The notes beneath the pieces were generated by a model. The model was not told the DNA's origin. It was given only the letters and a program-made list of their open reading frames with translations, and did no database searches. A stretch of DNA of 64,000 nt, taken from Acidovorax sp. FJL06 (GTDB lineage Bacteria > Pseudomonadota > Gammaproteobacteria > Burkholderiales > Burkholderiaceae_C). The translations under genes and the position numbers were made by a program. Positions within the stretch are counted from its first letter, which is position 1; every line of letters starts with the position of its first letter. Where the stretch lies: contig NZ_QAJR01000020.1 of NCBI RefSeq assembly GCF_003852545.1, positions 86,360 to 150,359 on the forward strand, read 5' to 3'. Below are positions 25,867 through 37,116 of the stretch, piece by piece.

Positions 25867-27744
25867 ATGAGCGACCTCTCTACCCCCCTCGCCCCGGCCC
25901 GCTACCGCCCCGTGAACTTCGGCGTGACCCGCGTCAGCCTGCGTGACGGTGCACCGGGCGTGCGCTACCTGCAGGCCGACCTGCCCCTGGGCGCCTTTGC
26001 CCGGCGTGTGACGGACTATCTGGTGCACTGGGCCGAGGCCACGCCCGACCACAACTTTCTGGCGCGGCGCGAGCAGCTGCCCGGCGGCAAGACCGGGGAC
26101 TGGCAGGCTGTGAGCTACGCCCAGGCGCTGGAAGCCGCCCGCAGCATCGGCCAGGCCTTGCTGAACCGGGGCCTGAGCGCCGAACGCCCGGTGGTGGTGC
26201 TGAGCGAGAACACCGTCGAACACGCGCTGCTGGCGCTGGGCTGCATCTACGCGGGCGTTCCCTACTGCCCCGTGTCGCCCGCCTATGCCACCGTGAGCCA
26301 GGACTACGACAAGCTGCGCCACGTCATCAACACCCTCACCCCCGGCCTGGTGTTTGCCGCCGATGGCGCACGCTACGGCAAGGCCATTGCAGCCACCATT
26401 GCCGCCGACGTGGAGGTGGTGCTGGCCCAGGGCGCCATCGAAGGCCGCCAGGCCAGCACCTTCCAGAGCCTGAAACACACGGTGGCCACGCCCGCCGTGG
26501 ATGCGGCCATGCATGCCACCGGCCCCGGCACCATCGTGAAGTTTTTGTTCACCAGCGGCTCCACCAAGATGCCCAAGCCGGTCATCAACACCCAGCGCAT
26601 GTGGTGCGCCAACCTGCAGCAGATCACGCTGTCGCTGCCCGTGCTGGCCGAGGCCCCGCCCGTGCTGGTGGACTGGCTGCCGTGGAACCACACCTTCGGC
26701 AGCAACCACAACTTCGGCCTCACGCTGCAGCACGGCGGCACGCTCTACATCGACGACGGCAAGCCCACGGCAGCCCTCATCGGCGAGACCCTGCGCAACC
26801 TGCGCGAGATCGCACCCACCGTGTACTTCAACGTGCCCACCGGCTTTGAAATGATTGCCGAGGCGATGAAGACCGATGCCCAGCTGCGCAGCACCCTGCT
26901 GTCGCGCGTGCGCCTGTTCTTCTACTCCGGCGCGGGCCTGGCCCAGCCGGTGTGGGACAGCCTGCACGCCACACAAGAGGCCGCGATTGGTGAGCGCATC
27001 GTGATGTGCACGGGCTTGGGCATGACGGAATCCGCACCATCTGCCATGTTCTGCAACAGCCCCGACGTGCGCTCCGGCCACATCGGTGCGCCCGTGCCCG
27101 GCATGGTGCTCAAGCTGGTGGAGGTGGATGGCAAGACCGAGGTGCGCTACCGGGGCCCCAACGTCACGCCCGGCTACTGGCGCTCCGACGCGGCCACGCG
27201 CGATGCGTTCGACGACGAGGGCTACCTGTGCACGGGCGATGCCGTGAAGTGGATCGACGAGAACGACATCCACCGGGGCCTGGCGTTTGACGGCCGCATT
27301 GCCGAAGACTTCAAGCTCTCCACCGGCACCTTCGTGAGCGTGGGCCCCATGCGGGCCAAGATCATCGTGGCGGGCGCGCCCTACATCCAGGACGTGGTGC
27401 TCACCGGCCTGAACATGAAGGAAGTGGGCGCCCTGCTGTTCCCATCGCCCGCCTGCCGTGAAGTGGCGGGCCTGGGCCCGGACGCGCCCTGGGCCGACGT
27501 GGTGGCCCACCCCGCCGTGCGCCAGCGCATCGAGGCGGTGCTGGACGGACTGGCCCGCGAGGCCACCGGCAGCGCGAGCCGCGTGGCGCGCGCCCTGCTG
27601 ATGGCCGAGCCCCCCTCCATCGACAAGGGCGAAATCACCGACAAGGGCTCCGTCAACCAGCGCGCCGTGCTCAAGCACCGCGACGCGCTGGTCACGGCCT
27701 TGCACGACGGCACGGCACCGGGCATCCTCCAGCCCGGCGCCTGA
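25867..27744 (+). CDS. fcs: feruloyl-CoA synthase (hydroxycinnamate-CoA ligase)
   Basis: 625 residues of the AMP-forming acyl-CoA synthetase family. The phosphate-binding motif is IVKFLFTSGSTKMPKPVINTQ, with DWLPWNHTFGSNHNFG, YSGAGLAQPVWDSL, and TGLGMTESAPSAM as later signatures; DEGYLCTGDAVKW provides the ribose-binding Asp. The long N-terminal part and SGSTKMPK variant are characteristic of feruloyl-CoA synthases. It activates ferulate, coumarate or caffeate with ATP and CoA. It follows the crotonase gene by 57 bases. Confidence 0.9.
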   Translation: MSDLSTPLAPARYRPVNFGVTRVSLRDGAPGVRYLQADLPLGAFARRVTDYLVHWAEATPDHNFLARREQLPGGKTGDWQAVSYAQALEAARSIGQALLNRGLSAERPVVVLSENTVEHALLALGCIYAGVPYCPVSPAYATVSQDYDKLRHVINTLTPGLVFAADGARYGKAIAATIAADVEVVLAQGAIEGRQASTFQSLKHTVATPAVDAAMHATGPGTIVKFLFTSGSTKMPKPVINTQRMWCANLQQITLSLPVLAEAPPVLVDWLPWNHTFGSNHNFGLTLQHGGTLYIDDGKPTAALIGETLRNLREIAPTVYFNVPTGFEMIAEAMKTDAQLRSTLLSRVRLFFYSGAGLAQPVWDSLHATQEAAIGERIVMCTGLGMTESAPSAMFCNSPDVRSGHIGAPVPGMVLKLVEVDGKTEVRYRGPNVTPGYWRSDAATRDAFDDEGYLCTGDAVKWIDENDIHRGLAFDGRIAEDFKLSTGTFVSVGPMRAKIIVAGAPYIQDVVLTGLNMKEVGALLFPSPACREVAGLGPDAPWADVVAHPAVRQRIEAVLDGLAREATGSASRVARALLMAEPPSIDKGEITDKGSVNQRAVLKHRDALVTALHDGTAPGILQPGA

Positions 27745-27778
27745 AACTCCACCCAGAACAGGACAGGACAGACACACC

Positions 27779-28564
27779 ATGCAGATTCAAGGACAAGCCG
27801 CCCTCGTGACCGGCGGCGCATCGGGCCTCGGCGAGGCCACCGCACGCGCACTGGCCCGCCTGGGCGCCAAGGTGGCGGTGCTCGACCGCAATGCCGAGCT
27901 GGCCGAAAAAGTGGCGGCCGACATGGGCAAAGAATTTGGAGACGGCTGCGCCGTGGCCTGCCCCTGCGACATCATCGACGCCGCCAGCGTGACCGCCGCG
28001 CTGGAGAAGGCCGCCGCCGCCCACGGCCCCGCCCGCATCCTCATGAACGTGGCGGGCATCGGCAGCGCCAAGCGCGTGGTGCAGCGCGACGGCAGCGCCG
28101 CGCCGCTGGAAGACTTCGTGCGCGTGGTCAATATCAACCTGATCGGCAGCTACAACGTGAGCCGCCTGTTTGCGGCCGCCTGCGCCAAGCTGCCGGTGCT
28201 GGACAACGGCGAGCGCGGCGTGATGGTGTTCACCGCCTCGGTCGCCGCCTTTGACGGCCAGGTGGGCCAGCAGGCCTACAGCGCCTCCAAGGCCGGCCTG
28301 GCCGGCATGACGCTGCCCATGGCGCGCGACCTGGCGCAGCATGCCATTCGCGTGTGCGCCGTGGCGCCCGGCCTGTTTGCCACGCCGCTGATGAAAGAGC
28401 TGCCCGAGGCCGTGCAACAGTCGCTGGCGGCCAGCATTCCCTTCCCGCCGCGCCTGGGCAAGCCCGAGGAATTTGCCGAACTGGCCTGCCACATCGTGAC
28501 CAACGGCCACCTCAATGGCGAGGTGATCCGCCTGGACGGCGCGCTGCGCATGGCACCGCGATGA
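27779..28564 (+). CDS. SDR family 3-hydroxyacyl-CoA dehydrogenase
   Basis: 261 residues. Rossmann motif TGGASGLGEA (11-20), NVAGIG, and catalytic Tyr167-x3-Lys171 in AYSASKAG; C-terminal LNGEVIRLDGALRM. The pattern matches type-II 3-hydroxyacyl-CoA dehydrogenases (HSD17B10-like). In this operon it would oxidise the beta-hydroxy intermediate made by the crotonase to the beta-keto thioester used by the amidohydrolase. It lies 34 bases after fcs. Confidence 0.88.
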   Translation: MQIQGQAALVTGGASGLGEATARALARLGAKVAVLDRNAELAEKVAADMGKEFGDGCAVACPCDIIDAASVTAALEKAAAAHGPARILMNVAGIGSAKRVVQRDGSAAPLEDFVRVVNINLIGSYNVSRLFAAACAKLPVLDNGERGVMVFTASVAAFDGQVGQQAYSASKAGLAGMTLPMARDLAQHAIRVCAVAPGLFATPLMKELPEAVQQSLAASIPFPPRLGKPEEFAELACHIVTNGHLNGEVIRLDGALRMAPR

Positions 28565-28565
28565 G

Positions 28566-28686
28566 AAGCCCCCCTGAGCCGCTTCGCGTCATCCCCCCAG
28601 GGGGACGCCACCGGTGGCCTGGCAAAGCCAGTTCCACGGTGGCGCTGGCTTGCGTAGCGCCAGTTTCGATGCGCTGCGGGAGGCGC
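28566..28686. repeat. copy E of the stop-codon-associated repeat
   Basis: Begins AAGCCCCCCTGAGCCGCTTC two bases after the SDR stop codon, continues CCAGGGGGACGCCACCGGTG and GGCAAAGCCAGTTCCACGG. The first part of the usual hairpin is shortened. Most of the 199-base gap before the Bug receptor gene is this element. Confidence 0.75.
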
Positions 28687-28763
28687 ACAGCACCGACATA
28701 ACGAGAGGGCGCCCCATGCCCCGACAGTTTTTGATTTTCAACAGTCACACCAGGAGACAAACC

Positions 28764-29753
28764 ATGACCACCACACGCCGTCACTTCATCCAGGCCCTGG
28801 GCGCCAGCGCCGCGCTGGGCGCACTGCAACCGTTTGCCGCGCATGCGCAGGTGGACCAGGTCAAGGTCTACTTCGGCTTTCCGGCCGGCAGCTCGGGCGA
28901 CACCGTGGCCCGCCGCGTGGCCGAAAAATGGGCCGGCAGCGCGTTCAGCAAGAACCCCGGCGTGGTGGAAAACAAGCCCGGCGCGGGCGGCCGCATTGCG
29001 CTGGAGACCTTGAAGGCAGCCCCTGCCGACGGCTCGGTGCTGGCACTGGCGCAGGTGTCGGCCATTGCCAACTACCCGCACATCTACAGCAAGATGAACT
29101 ACACCGACAAGGACTTCGCGCCCGTGTCGATCGGCGCCATCATGCACCACGGCCTGGCCGTGGGCCCCATGGTGCCCGCCAGCGTGAAGACGGTGAAGGA
29201 CTTCCTGGCCTGGGCCAAGGCCAACCCCAAGGACGCCAGCTACGGCTCGCCCGGTGCGGGCTCCACGCCCCACTTCCTGGGCGCGCTGCTGGGCATCAAC
29301 AGCGGCGTGGATCTGCGCCATGTGCCCTACCGCGGCTCCATCCCCGGCGTGACGGACGTGGTGGGCGGGCAGATCGCCTCCATGGTCACGCCCCACGGTG
29401 ACTTCATCGCCAATGCCAAGGCGGGCAAGCTGCGCCTCCTGGCCACCTCGGGCCCCAAGCGCTCGATCTACATGCCCGACGTGCCCACGTTTGCCGAACA
29501 GGGCTTCCCCGAGCTGACCACCGAAGAATGGTTCGGCTTCTACGCCCCCGCCGCCACGCCCAAGCCCGTGATCGCTGCCGCCAACGCCGCCATCAATGCA
29601 GCGCTGAAGGAGAAGTCGGTGATCGACAGCCTGGCCATCGTGGGCCTGATCCCGCACGGCTCCACGCCCGAAGAAATGGCCCGTTGGCAAAAAGCCGAGT
29701 ACGACAGTTGGGGCCCGCTGATCAAGAAGATCGGCTTCACCGCAGAGTCCTGA
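28764..29753 (+). CDS. Bug (tripartite tricarboxylate transporter) substrate-binding protein, Tat-type signal
   Basis: 329 residues from an ATG preceded by CAGGAGACAAACC. The N-terminus TTTRRHFIQALGASAALGAL...AHAQ has a twin-arginine signal. The Bug fold follows: YFGFPAGSSGDTVARRVAEKW, ENKPGAGGRIALETLKAAPADG, and DVPTFAEQGFPEL. A periplasmic receptor for an aromatic or carboxylic acid, probably a hydroxycinnamate-related compound given the operon. No TctA/TctB membrane partners are in the window. Confidence 0.9.
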   Translation: MTTTRRHFIQALGASAALGALQPFAAHAQVDQVKVYFGFPAGSSGDTVARRVAEKWAGSAFSKNPGVVENKPGAGGRIALETLKAAPADGSVLALAQVSAIANYPHIYSKMNYTDKDFAPVSIGAIMHHGLAVGPMVPASVKTVKDFLAWAKANPKDASYGSPGAGSTPHFLGALLGINSGVDLRHVPYRGSIPGVTDVVGGQIASMVTPHGDFIANAKAGKLRLLATSGPKRSIYMPDVPTFAEQGFPELTTEEWFGFYAPAATPKPVIAAANAAINAALKEKSVIDSLAIVGLIPHGSTPEEMARWQKAEYDSWGPLIKKIGFTAES

Positions 29754-29805
29754 CACCCCCTGCACCGCACCGCCGGACTGGCCACCCAGTCCGGGCTGCC
29801 GCATG

Positions 29806-29872
29806 GCAAAAAAATACAAAAACAGCCTCTAGCGCCCGCCCATCAAGCGCAATAAGCTATCAATAAGAGAGC
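29806..29872. repeat. short dispersed repeat before the acyl-CoA dehydrogenase gene
   Basis: AAAAAAATACAAAAACAGCC, TCTAGCGCCCGCCCATCAAG, CGCAATAAGCTATCAATAAG: full copy of the short repeat family, ending next to the ribosome-binding site (aagagag) of the following gene. Confidence 0.6.
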
Positions 29873-29877
29873 AATTC

Positions 29878-31605
29878 ATGCAAGCCCGCCAGACCCTTGC
29901 CGACATCCAGCACCTGCTCATCCAGGTGCTCCAGGCCCCCAGCCGCTGGCAGGCGCTGGCGCCGTTTGCCGACACCGATGGCGACCTGGCGGCCCAGGTG
30001 CTCGACGAAGCCGCCAAGTTTGTGGACAGCGCCATCGCCCCGCTGCAGCGCACGGGCGACGAGCAAGGCTGCCGCTTTGACGCGGGCCGGGTGCACACAC
30101 CCGCCGGGTTTCGCGACGCCTACCAGGCCTTCTGGCAGGCAGGCTGGCCGTCACTGTCCGGCGCGCCCGAAGACGGCGGCCAGGGCCTGCCCTCCGTGCT
30201 GGAAGGTGTGCTGTTCGAATGGCTAGCCGGCGCCAACCACGGCTGGACCATGGCGCCCGGCCTGCTGCACGGGGCGTATGAATGCATCAAGCACCACGCC
30301 AGCGACGAACTCAAGGCGCAGTACCTGGAAAAAGTCGCCAGCGGCGAATGGCTGGCCACCATGTGCCTCACCGAAGCCCATGCGGGCAGCGACCTGGGCC
30401 TGGTGCGCACACGCGGCGTGCCGCAGGCCGACGGCAGCGTGCGCGTGAACGGCAGCAAGATCTTCATCTCCGGCGGCGAGCACGACCTCACCGACAACAT
30501 CGTGCACCTGGTGCTGGCGCGCCTGCCCGATGCACCCGCCGGGCCCAAAGGGCTGTCGCTGTTCCTCGTGCCTAAAGTCCTGACCGATGGCAACCGCAAT
30601 GCCGTGGTGTGCGAACGCATCGAAGAAAAAATGGGCCTGCACGGCAGCCCCACCTGCGTGATGCGCTTTGACGACGCCACCGGCTGGCTGGTGGGCGAGC
30701 CGAACAAGGGCCTCGCCGCCATGTTCGTGATGATGAACGCCGCACGCCTGCATGTGGGCCTGCAGGGCATCGGCCTGCTGGAAGCCGCATGGCAGAAGGC
30801 CAGCGCCTATGCGGCCGAGCGCCGCCAGATGCGCGCGCCCGGCGCCACCGAGCCGGTGAGCCTGATCCAGGACCACCCCGCCATCCGCCGCATCCTGCAC
30901 ACGCAGCGCGCCTGGATCGACGGCGGCCGCGTGCTGGCCTACCACACGGCCCTGCAGCTGGATGTGGCCAAACACAGCGCCGATGCGGGCGAACGCGCCG
31001 CCGCCCAGCGCTGGTGCGCCCTGGTCACGCCCGTGCTCAAGGCCGCACTCACCGACCAGGCTTTCCACGGCGCCAGCGCCTGCCTGCAGGTGTTGGGCGG
31101 CCACGGCTATGTGCGCGAGTGGGGCATTGAGCAGATCGTGCGCGACGCGCGCGTGGCCATGATTTACGAAGGCACGAACGAAATCCAGGCCATCGACCTG
31201 CTGGTGCGCAAGGTGCTGACCGATGGCGGCCAGGGCCTGAACACCCTGCTGGCCACCCTGCCGGGGCAGGCCCCCACCCCTGCTGCCAGCGCGCGCCGCC
31301 ACGCGCTGGTCGAGATCACGCAGACCCTGGCGATTGCCGCGCAGTCCGACCCCGAGCTGCCCTACTGGGTGGCCGACGACTACCTGCGCGCCGTGGCCCT
31401 GGTGCTGCTGGACTGGGCCTGGGGCCAGATCCGCACGGCCCGCCACGGCAGTGAGCCCCCTGGCGACCCGGACCGCTGGACCGCCCCCGCCCAGGCCCTG
31501 GCCCAGTGGGTGCTGCCCGAGTTCGACATGCGCGTGGCCATGCTGCGCCAGCGCATTGCCCAGGCCCTGGAGTTCAAGCCTCCAGTGGCCGCCAACGCTG
31601 GATAG
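29878..31605 (+). CDS. acyl-CoA dehydrogenase
   Basis: 575 residues, the long class with an extra C-terminal domain. [17 protein letters not shown] and [26 protein letters not shown] are the FAD/substrate motifs, [23 protein letters not shown] the middle domain, and [24 protein letters not shown] holds the catalytic-base region. In this cluster it may oxidise dihydro-hydroxycinnamoyl-CoA to the cinnamoyl-CoA, widening the substrate range; that is inference. Alternatively it serves general acyl-CoA oxidation. Confidence 0.88.
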   Translation: MQARQTLADIQHLLIQVLQAPSRWQALAPFADTDGDLAAQVLDEAAKFVDSAIAPLQRTGDEQGCRFDAGRVHTPAGFRDAYQAFWQAGWPSLSGAPEDGGQGLPSVLEGVLFEWLAGANHGWTMAPGLLHGAYECIKHHASDELKAQYLEKVASGEWLATMCLTEAHAGSDLGLVRTRGVPQADGSVRVNGSKIFISGGEHDLTDNIVHLVLARLPDAPAGPKGLSLFLVPKVLTDGNRNAVVCERIEEKMGLHGSPTCVMRFDDATGWLVGEPNKGLAAMFVMMNAARLHVGLQGIGLLEAAWQKASAYAAERRQMRAPGATEPVSLIQDHPAIRRILHTQRAWIDGGRVLAYHTALQLDVAKHSADAGERAAAQRWCALVTPVLKAALTDQAFHGASACLQVLGGHGYVREWGIEQIVRDARVAMIYEGTNEIQAIDLLVRKVLTDGGQGLNTLLATLPGQAPTPAASARRHALVEITQTLAIAAQSDPELPYWVADDYLRAVALVLLDWAWGQIRTARHGSEPPGDPDRWTAPAQALAQWVLPEFDMRVAMLRQRIAQALEFKPPVAANAG

Positions 31606-31727
31606 ACAAGCGCAAGCAGCTCCCTATTCAATAGCAAAACCCCCGCCCCCGTGTTCCCCCCCCCACAGCGTGTTGAGGCCACGCTGCGGGTTCCCTTGCG
31701 CCTCGAAAAAAACCAGGAGACAGCACC

Positions 31728-33461
31728 ATGCGCTTGACGAGAAGAATCCGGATGCACGCCCACCCCCTGGCGGCATCGGCCGCCGCCGCGGTCTTGGCTG
31801 TGGGCTGCGGGGGGTCATCCGACGCCGCCCTGCCCCAGCTCACGGCCGCCACCCCCGCCACCCTGCAAGCCTGCGCCACGCTGGCCACCAGCCTGGCCCT
31901 GCCCGACACCCGCATCACATCCTCCGAGCTGGTGCCCGAAGGCCCGCTGACGCTGCAGAACGTGACCACCCAGGCGCCCGCGCACTGCCTCGTCAAGGGC
32001 AAGATGAAAGAGCGCACCGGCCCCGTGGACGGCGCCAGCTACGCCATCGGCTTCGAGATCCGCATGCCCGTGGCCTGGAACGGCCGCTTCCTGCACCAGG
32101 CCAACGGCGGCCTGGACGGCAGTGTGGTGACCGCCCTGGGTTCGGTGAGCGGCGCCGCGCCCATCGCCCCCGGCCTGGTGCAGGGCTTTGCGGTGCTCAG
32201 CTCCGACGCCGGCCACGGCGCCCCCACCCCCTTCTTTGGCGTGGACCCACAGGCCCGGCTGGACTACGGCTACCAGGCCGTGGGCACGCTCACGCCCATG
32301 GCCAAGAACCTCATCAAGAGCGCCTACGGCAAGGCGCCCGACCGCTCGTACCTGGCCGGCTGCTCCAACGGCGGGCGCCACGCCATGGTGGGCGCATCGC
32401 GTTATGCCGACCAGTACGACGGCATCCTCGCGGGCAACCCGGGGTTTCATCTGCCCAAGGCAGCCACCACGCAACTGTGGAAGGCCCAGCAGTACGCCAA
32501 CGTGGCCACCAAGGACGCCAGCGGCCAGCCCGACCTGACCACCGCCGTGACCCCGGCCGAGTTCAAGCTCATCAGCAGCAAGATCGTCGCCAAGTGCGAC
32601 GCGCTGGACGGCGTGGTGGACGGCCAGGTGAACGACGTGGCAGCCTGCCAGGCGGCCTTCAACCTGCAGACCGACGTGCCCACCTGCACCGGCGCACGCG
32701 ACGGCTCCTGCATCTCCAGCGCGCAAAAGGGCGTGCTGGCCAGCATCTTCGCGGGCCCCAAGAACAGCAAGGGCGAGGCGCTGTACACCGGCACCTGGTT
32801 TGACCCCGGCATTGCAGGCGCCAATTTCGCGTCCTGGCACTTCGGCTCGCCCGCCACGCGCGACGCCGGTGCCGTGGCCTTCATCTTCACCTCGCCCCCG
32901 AGCACCGTGGCCGCCTTCGGCGCCACCACGGGCCTGCAGTACGCGCTGAACTTCAGCATGGAGACGGACTACCCCAAGATGTTCGCCACCACGGCGCAGT
33001 ACGCGGAATCGCCCTGGGCCTACATGACGCCGCCCAACGAGACGGACCTGAGCGCGCTCAAGAACCGGGGCGCCAAGATGATCGTCTTCCACGGCGTGGC
33101 CGATGGCGTGTTCTCGCCCATGGACACCGCCAACTGGATGGACCGCCTGCAGGCCAACCACAGCGGCAAGGCCGACGCGTTTGCCCGCCTGTTCCTGGTG
33201 CCCGGCATGAACCACTGCTCGGGCGGCCAGGCCACCGACCAGTTCGACATGCTGGCCCCGCTGGTCGCATGGGTGGAGCAAGGCAAGGCCCCCGACAGCG
33301 TGACGGCGCGTGCACGCGGCGCCGGCGCCAACCTGGTCAACGCCGAGCTGCCCGCCAGCTGGTCTGCCAACCGCAGCCGCCCGCTGTGCGTGTACCCCAA
33401 GGTGGCACGCTACAACGGGACGGGGGATGTGGAAAGTGCGAGCAGTTTTAGCTGTAAGTGA
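31728..33461 (+). CDS. tannase/feruloyl esterase family hydrolase, lipoprotein
   Basis: 577 residues. A signal with lipobox-like LAVGCGGSS indicates a lipid-anchored protein outside the cytoplasm. Tannase fold: nucleophile in LAGCSNGGRHAMVGASRYADQYDGILAGNPG (Ser near residue 212), acid region IVFHGVADGVFSPMDTANW, and histidine in VPGMNHCSGGQATDQFD. It would release ferulate or related acids from plant esters, feeding the CoA pathway encoded just upstream. RBS CAGGAGACAGCACC. Followed by a strong terminator. Confidence 0.9.
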   Translation: MRLTRRIRMHAHPLAASAAAAVLAVGCGGSSDAALPQLTAATPATLQACATLATSLALPDTRITSSELVPEGPLTLQNVTTQAPAHCLVKGKMKERTGPVDGASYAIGFEIRMPVAWNGRFLHQANGGLDGSVVTALGSVSGAAPIAPGLVQGFAVLSSDAGHGAPTPFFGVDPQARLDYGYQAVGTLTPMAKNLIKSAYGKAPDRSYLAGCSNGGRHAMVGASRYADQYDGILAGNPGFHLPKAATTQLWKAQQYANVATKDASGQPDLTTAVTPAEFKLISSKIVAKCDALDGVVDGQVNDVAACQAAFNLQTDVPTCTGARDGSCISSAQKGVLASIFAGPKNSKGEALYTGTWFDPGIAGANFASWHFGSPATRDAGAVAFIFTSPPSTVAAFGATTGLQYALNFSMETDYPKMFATTAQYAESPWAYMTPPNETDLSALKNRGAKMIVFHGVADGVFSPMDTANWMDRLQANHSGKADAFARLFLVPGMNHCSGGQATDQFDMLAPLVAWVEQGKAPDSVTARARGAGANLVNAELPASWSANRSRPLCVYPKVARYNGTGDVESASSFSCK

Positions 33462-33480
33462 TGGCAGCGTGACCCTGCGA

Positions 33481-33506
33481 AGCCCGGCATGCGCCGGGCT
33501 TTTTTT
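33481..33506 (+). terminator. rho-independent terminator of the hydroxycinnamate operon
   Basis: Stem AGCCCGGC, loop ATGC, stem GCCGGGCT, then a run of seven T. It starts 20 bases after the tannase-type esterase stop codon. Confidence 0.93.
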
Positions 33507-33554
33507 CATGTGCGAAGGGTTGATGCAGCCAAGGGCCTCTCTGGAAATCAACCC

Positions 33555-33722
33555 CTAGTCGGAGGCACCTAGCGCGCGTTCGGTCGGCGCTTGCGGTCTG
33601 CTGGTGCTGGCTTCGCTTTTTGCCTTCTTCCCTTGGTCGTAATGCCACTTGATGGCAAAGAACATGCCCGTGCCGAACACGAGCACCTTGAACACGATGA
33701 AGACTATCGGGACCCAATCCAT
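33555..33722 (-). CDS. small single-pass membrane protein (55 aa), hypothetical
   Basis: A 55-codon frame runs from ATG at 33722 to TAG at 33555: MDWVPIVFIVFKVLVFGTG, then MFFAIKWHYDQGKKAKSE, then a Ser/Pro/Ala-rich tail. The first ~25 residues form one hydrophobic helix, followed by a basic segment, so the protein is probably an inner-membrane peptide with a cytoplasmic tail. AGGAAAAC precedes the start by 11 bases. It faces the convergent terminator of the esterase gene. Function unknown. Confidence 0.6.
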   Translation of the reverse strand: MDWVPIVFIVFKVLVFGTGMFFAIKWHYDQGKKAKSEASTSRPQAPTERALGASD

Positions 33723-34014
33723 CTTTGAGGTTTTCCTGGCTATTGCTATTGATTGGCACTCGTTGCCGTGAAGTGCACTGCCTCAAAACGCAGCTTCAGC
33801 AGCTTCATTTTTTGCTCAAGCCCTCGTCCCATCTGACTTCGGAACAACCTGGCAAATGGTCTGAGAGCGTGGGGCGATGGTATCCAGCCCGCAGCCCCAG
33901 CGAACGCATCAGCTTGGCTGAAATTTGCCCATAGCAGATGGGAAATCTGCCGTGCAAGCCTTTGATTCCGTGGCGTGCTTCCACCGGGGCGCCCCTCCCA
34001 GGCGCCCCCGATGT
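33723..34014. other. 292-base gap without a supported gene
   Basis: Lower in GC than its surroundings in its first half. A short open frame exists on the minus strand but it has no recognisable motif or start signal. At 33989-34011 a GC-rich inverted repeat (GGGGCGCCCC and GGCGCCCCC) lies just after the pobA stop codon and may end that transcript. Confidence 0.4.
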
Positions 34015-36231
<2,217 letters not shown>

Positions 36232-36277
36232 CCTGCGCACCATCGGGGCTTCTTTCTTTCACACACAAGGAGCTTCC

Positions 36278-36655
36278 ATGAAAAACGCCATCGCCTGGTT
36301 TGAAATCCCCACCACCCAGCTGGACCGCGCCCAGGCCTTTTACGAAGCCGTGCTGGGCCAGCCCATGCGCCGCGAGGCCATGGGCCCGAGCGAAGGCGCT
36401 GTGTTTGCCTACGACCCCGAAGCGGATGGCACCGGCGGCGCGCTGATGATGGGCCCCACCGCGCCCCAGGTGTCGGGCAGCGGCACGCTGGTGTACCTGG
36501 ACGCCTCGCCCTCGCTCGACGCCGCGCTGGAACGTGCCGTGGCCCAGGGCGGCCGTGTGGCCCTGCCGCGCCAGGCCTTGCCCCCGGGCATGGGCTTCTT
36601 TGCGCACATCCATGACCTGGATGGCAACCGCGTGGGCCTGCACGCACCGGCCTGA
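36278..36655 (+). CDS. VOC family protein (glyoxalase/bleomycin-resistance fold)
   Basis: 125 residues from an ATG preceded by AAGGAGCTTCC. A single VOC unit: AIAWFEIPTTQLDRAQAFYEAVLGQPMRRE at the start and GFFAHIHDLDGNRVGLHAPA at the end, the latter with the usual DPDGN-like turn. These proteins are metal-dependent lyases, dioxygenases or binding proteins. The substrate is unknown. It has the shared palindrome upstream, and a second VOC gene follows 19 bases later. Confidence 0.85.
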   Translation: MKNAIAWFEIPTTQLDRAQAFYEAVLGQPMRREAMGPSEGAVFAYDPEADGTGGALMMGPTAPQVSGSGTLVYLDASPSLDAALERAVAQGGRVALPRQALPPGMGFFAHIHDLDGNRVGLHAPA

Positions 36656-36674
36656 CCCGCTGGGAGACAACCCC

Positions 36675-37103
36675 ATGGAAACACAGGAACTGCACCGCGG
36701 CCGCCTGATCGACCACCTCCAGCTGGTCGTGCGCGACCTGGCGGCGAGCCAGGCTTTCTACGCGGCCGTGTTCGAGGCGCTCCACGTGCCGATGGGCGGC
36801 ACGGGCGAGGGCTACTTCTGGGCGGACGAGCTGTTCGTGTCTTCGGCCAACAGCCCGGCCGCGCTAGGCCACCTGACCGGGCGCACGCACCTGGCCTTCC
36901 AGGCACGGGACCGGGCGATGGTGGCTGCGTTCTACCGCGCTGCGCTGGCCCACGGCGGCACCGACAACGGTGCGCCGGGCGAGCGCGCCTACCACCCCGG
37001 CTACTACGCGGCGTTTGTGCTGGATCCGGATGGCAACAACATCGAGGCGGTGTTCCACGGAGAGGCGCAGCGCAGTGCGGCGTCGGTCCAGATCACGTTC
37101 TAG
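36675..37103 (+). CDS. VOC family protein
   Basis: 142 residues from METQELHRGR (GGGAGACAACCCC precedes). VOC pattern: LIDHLQLVVRDLAASQAFYAAVFEAL at the start, THLAFQARDRAMVAAFYRAALAHGGTDNGAPGERAYHPGYYAAFVLDPDGNNIEAVFHG at the end. The PGERxYHPGYYAAFVxDPDGNNIE pattern is common in a VOC subgroup of unknown substrate. Likely co-transcribed with the preceding VOC gene. Confidence 0.85.
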   Translation: METQELHRGRLIDHLQLVVRDLAASQAFYAAVFEALHVPMGGTGEGYFWADELFVSSANSPAALGHLTGRTHLAFQARDRAMVAAFYRAALAHGGTDNGAPGERAYHPGYYAAFVLDPDGNNIEAVFHGEAQRSAASVQITF

Positions 37104-37116
37104 GGCGTATCACCCT

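Noticed and set aside
25006-27780. 924-codon open frame on the minus strand opposite crotonase and fcs
   Set aside because: It mirrors two well-supported plus-strand genes; long antisense frames are expected at this GC content, and the translation is low-complexity (His/Gly/Ala-rich) with no family motif.
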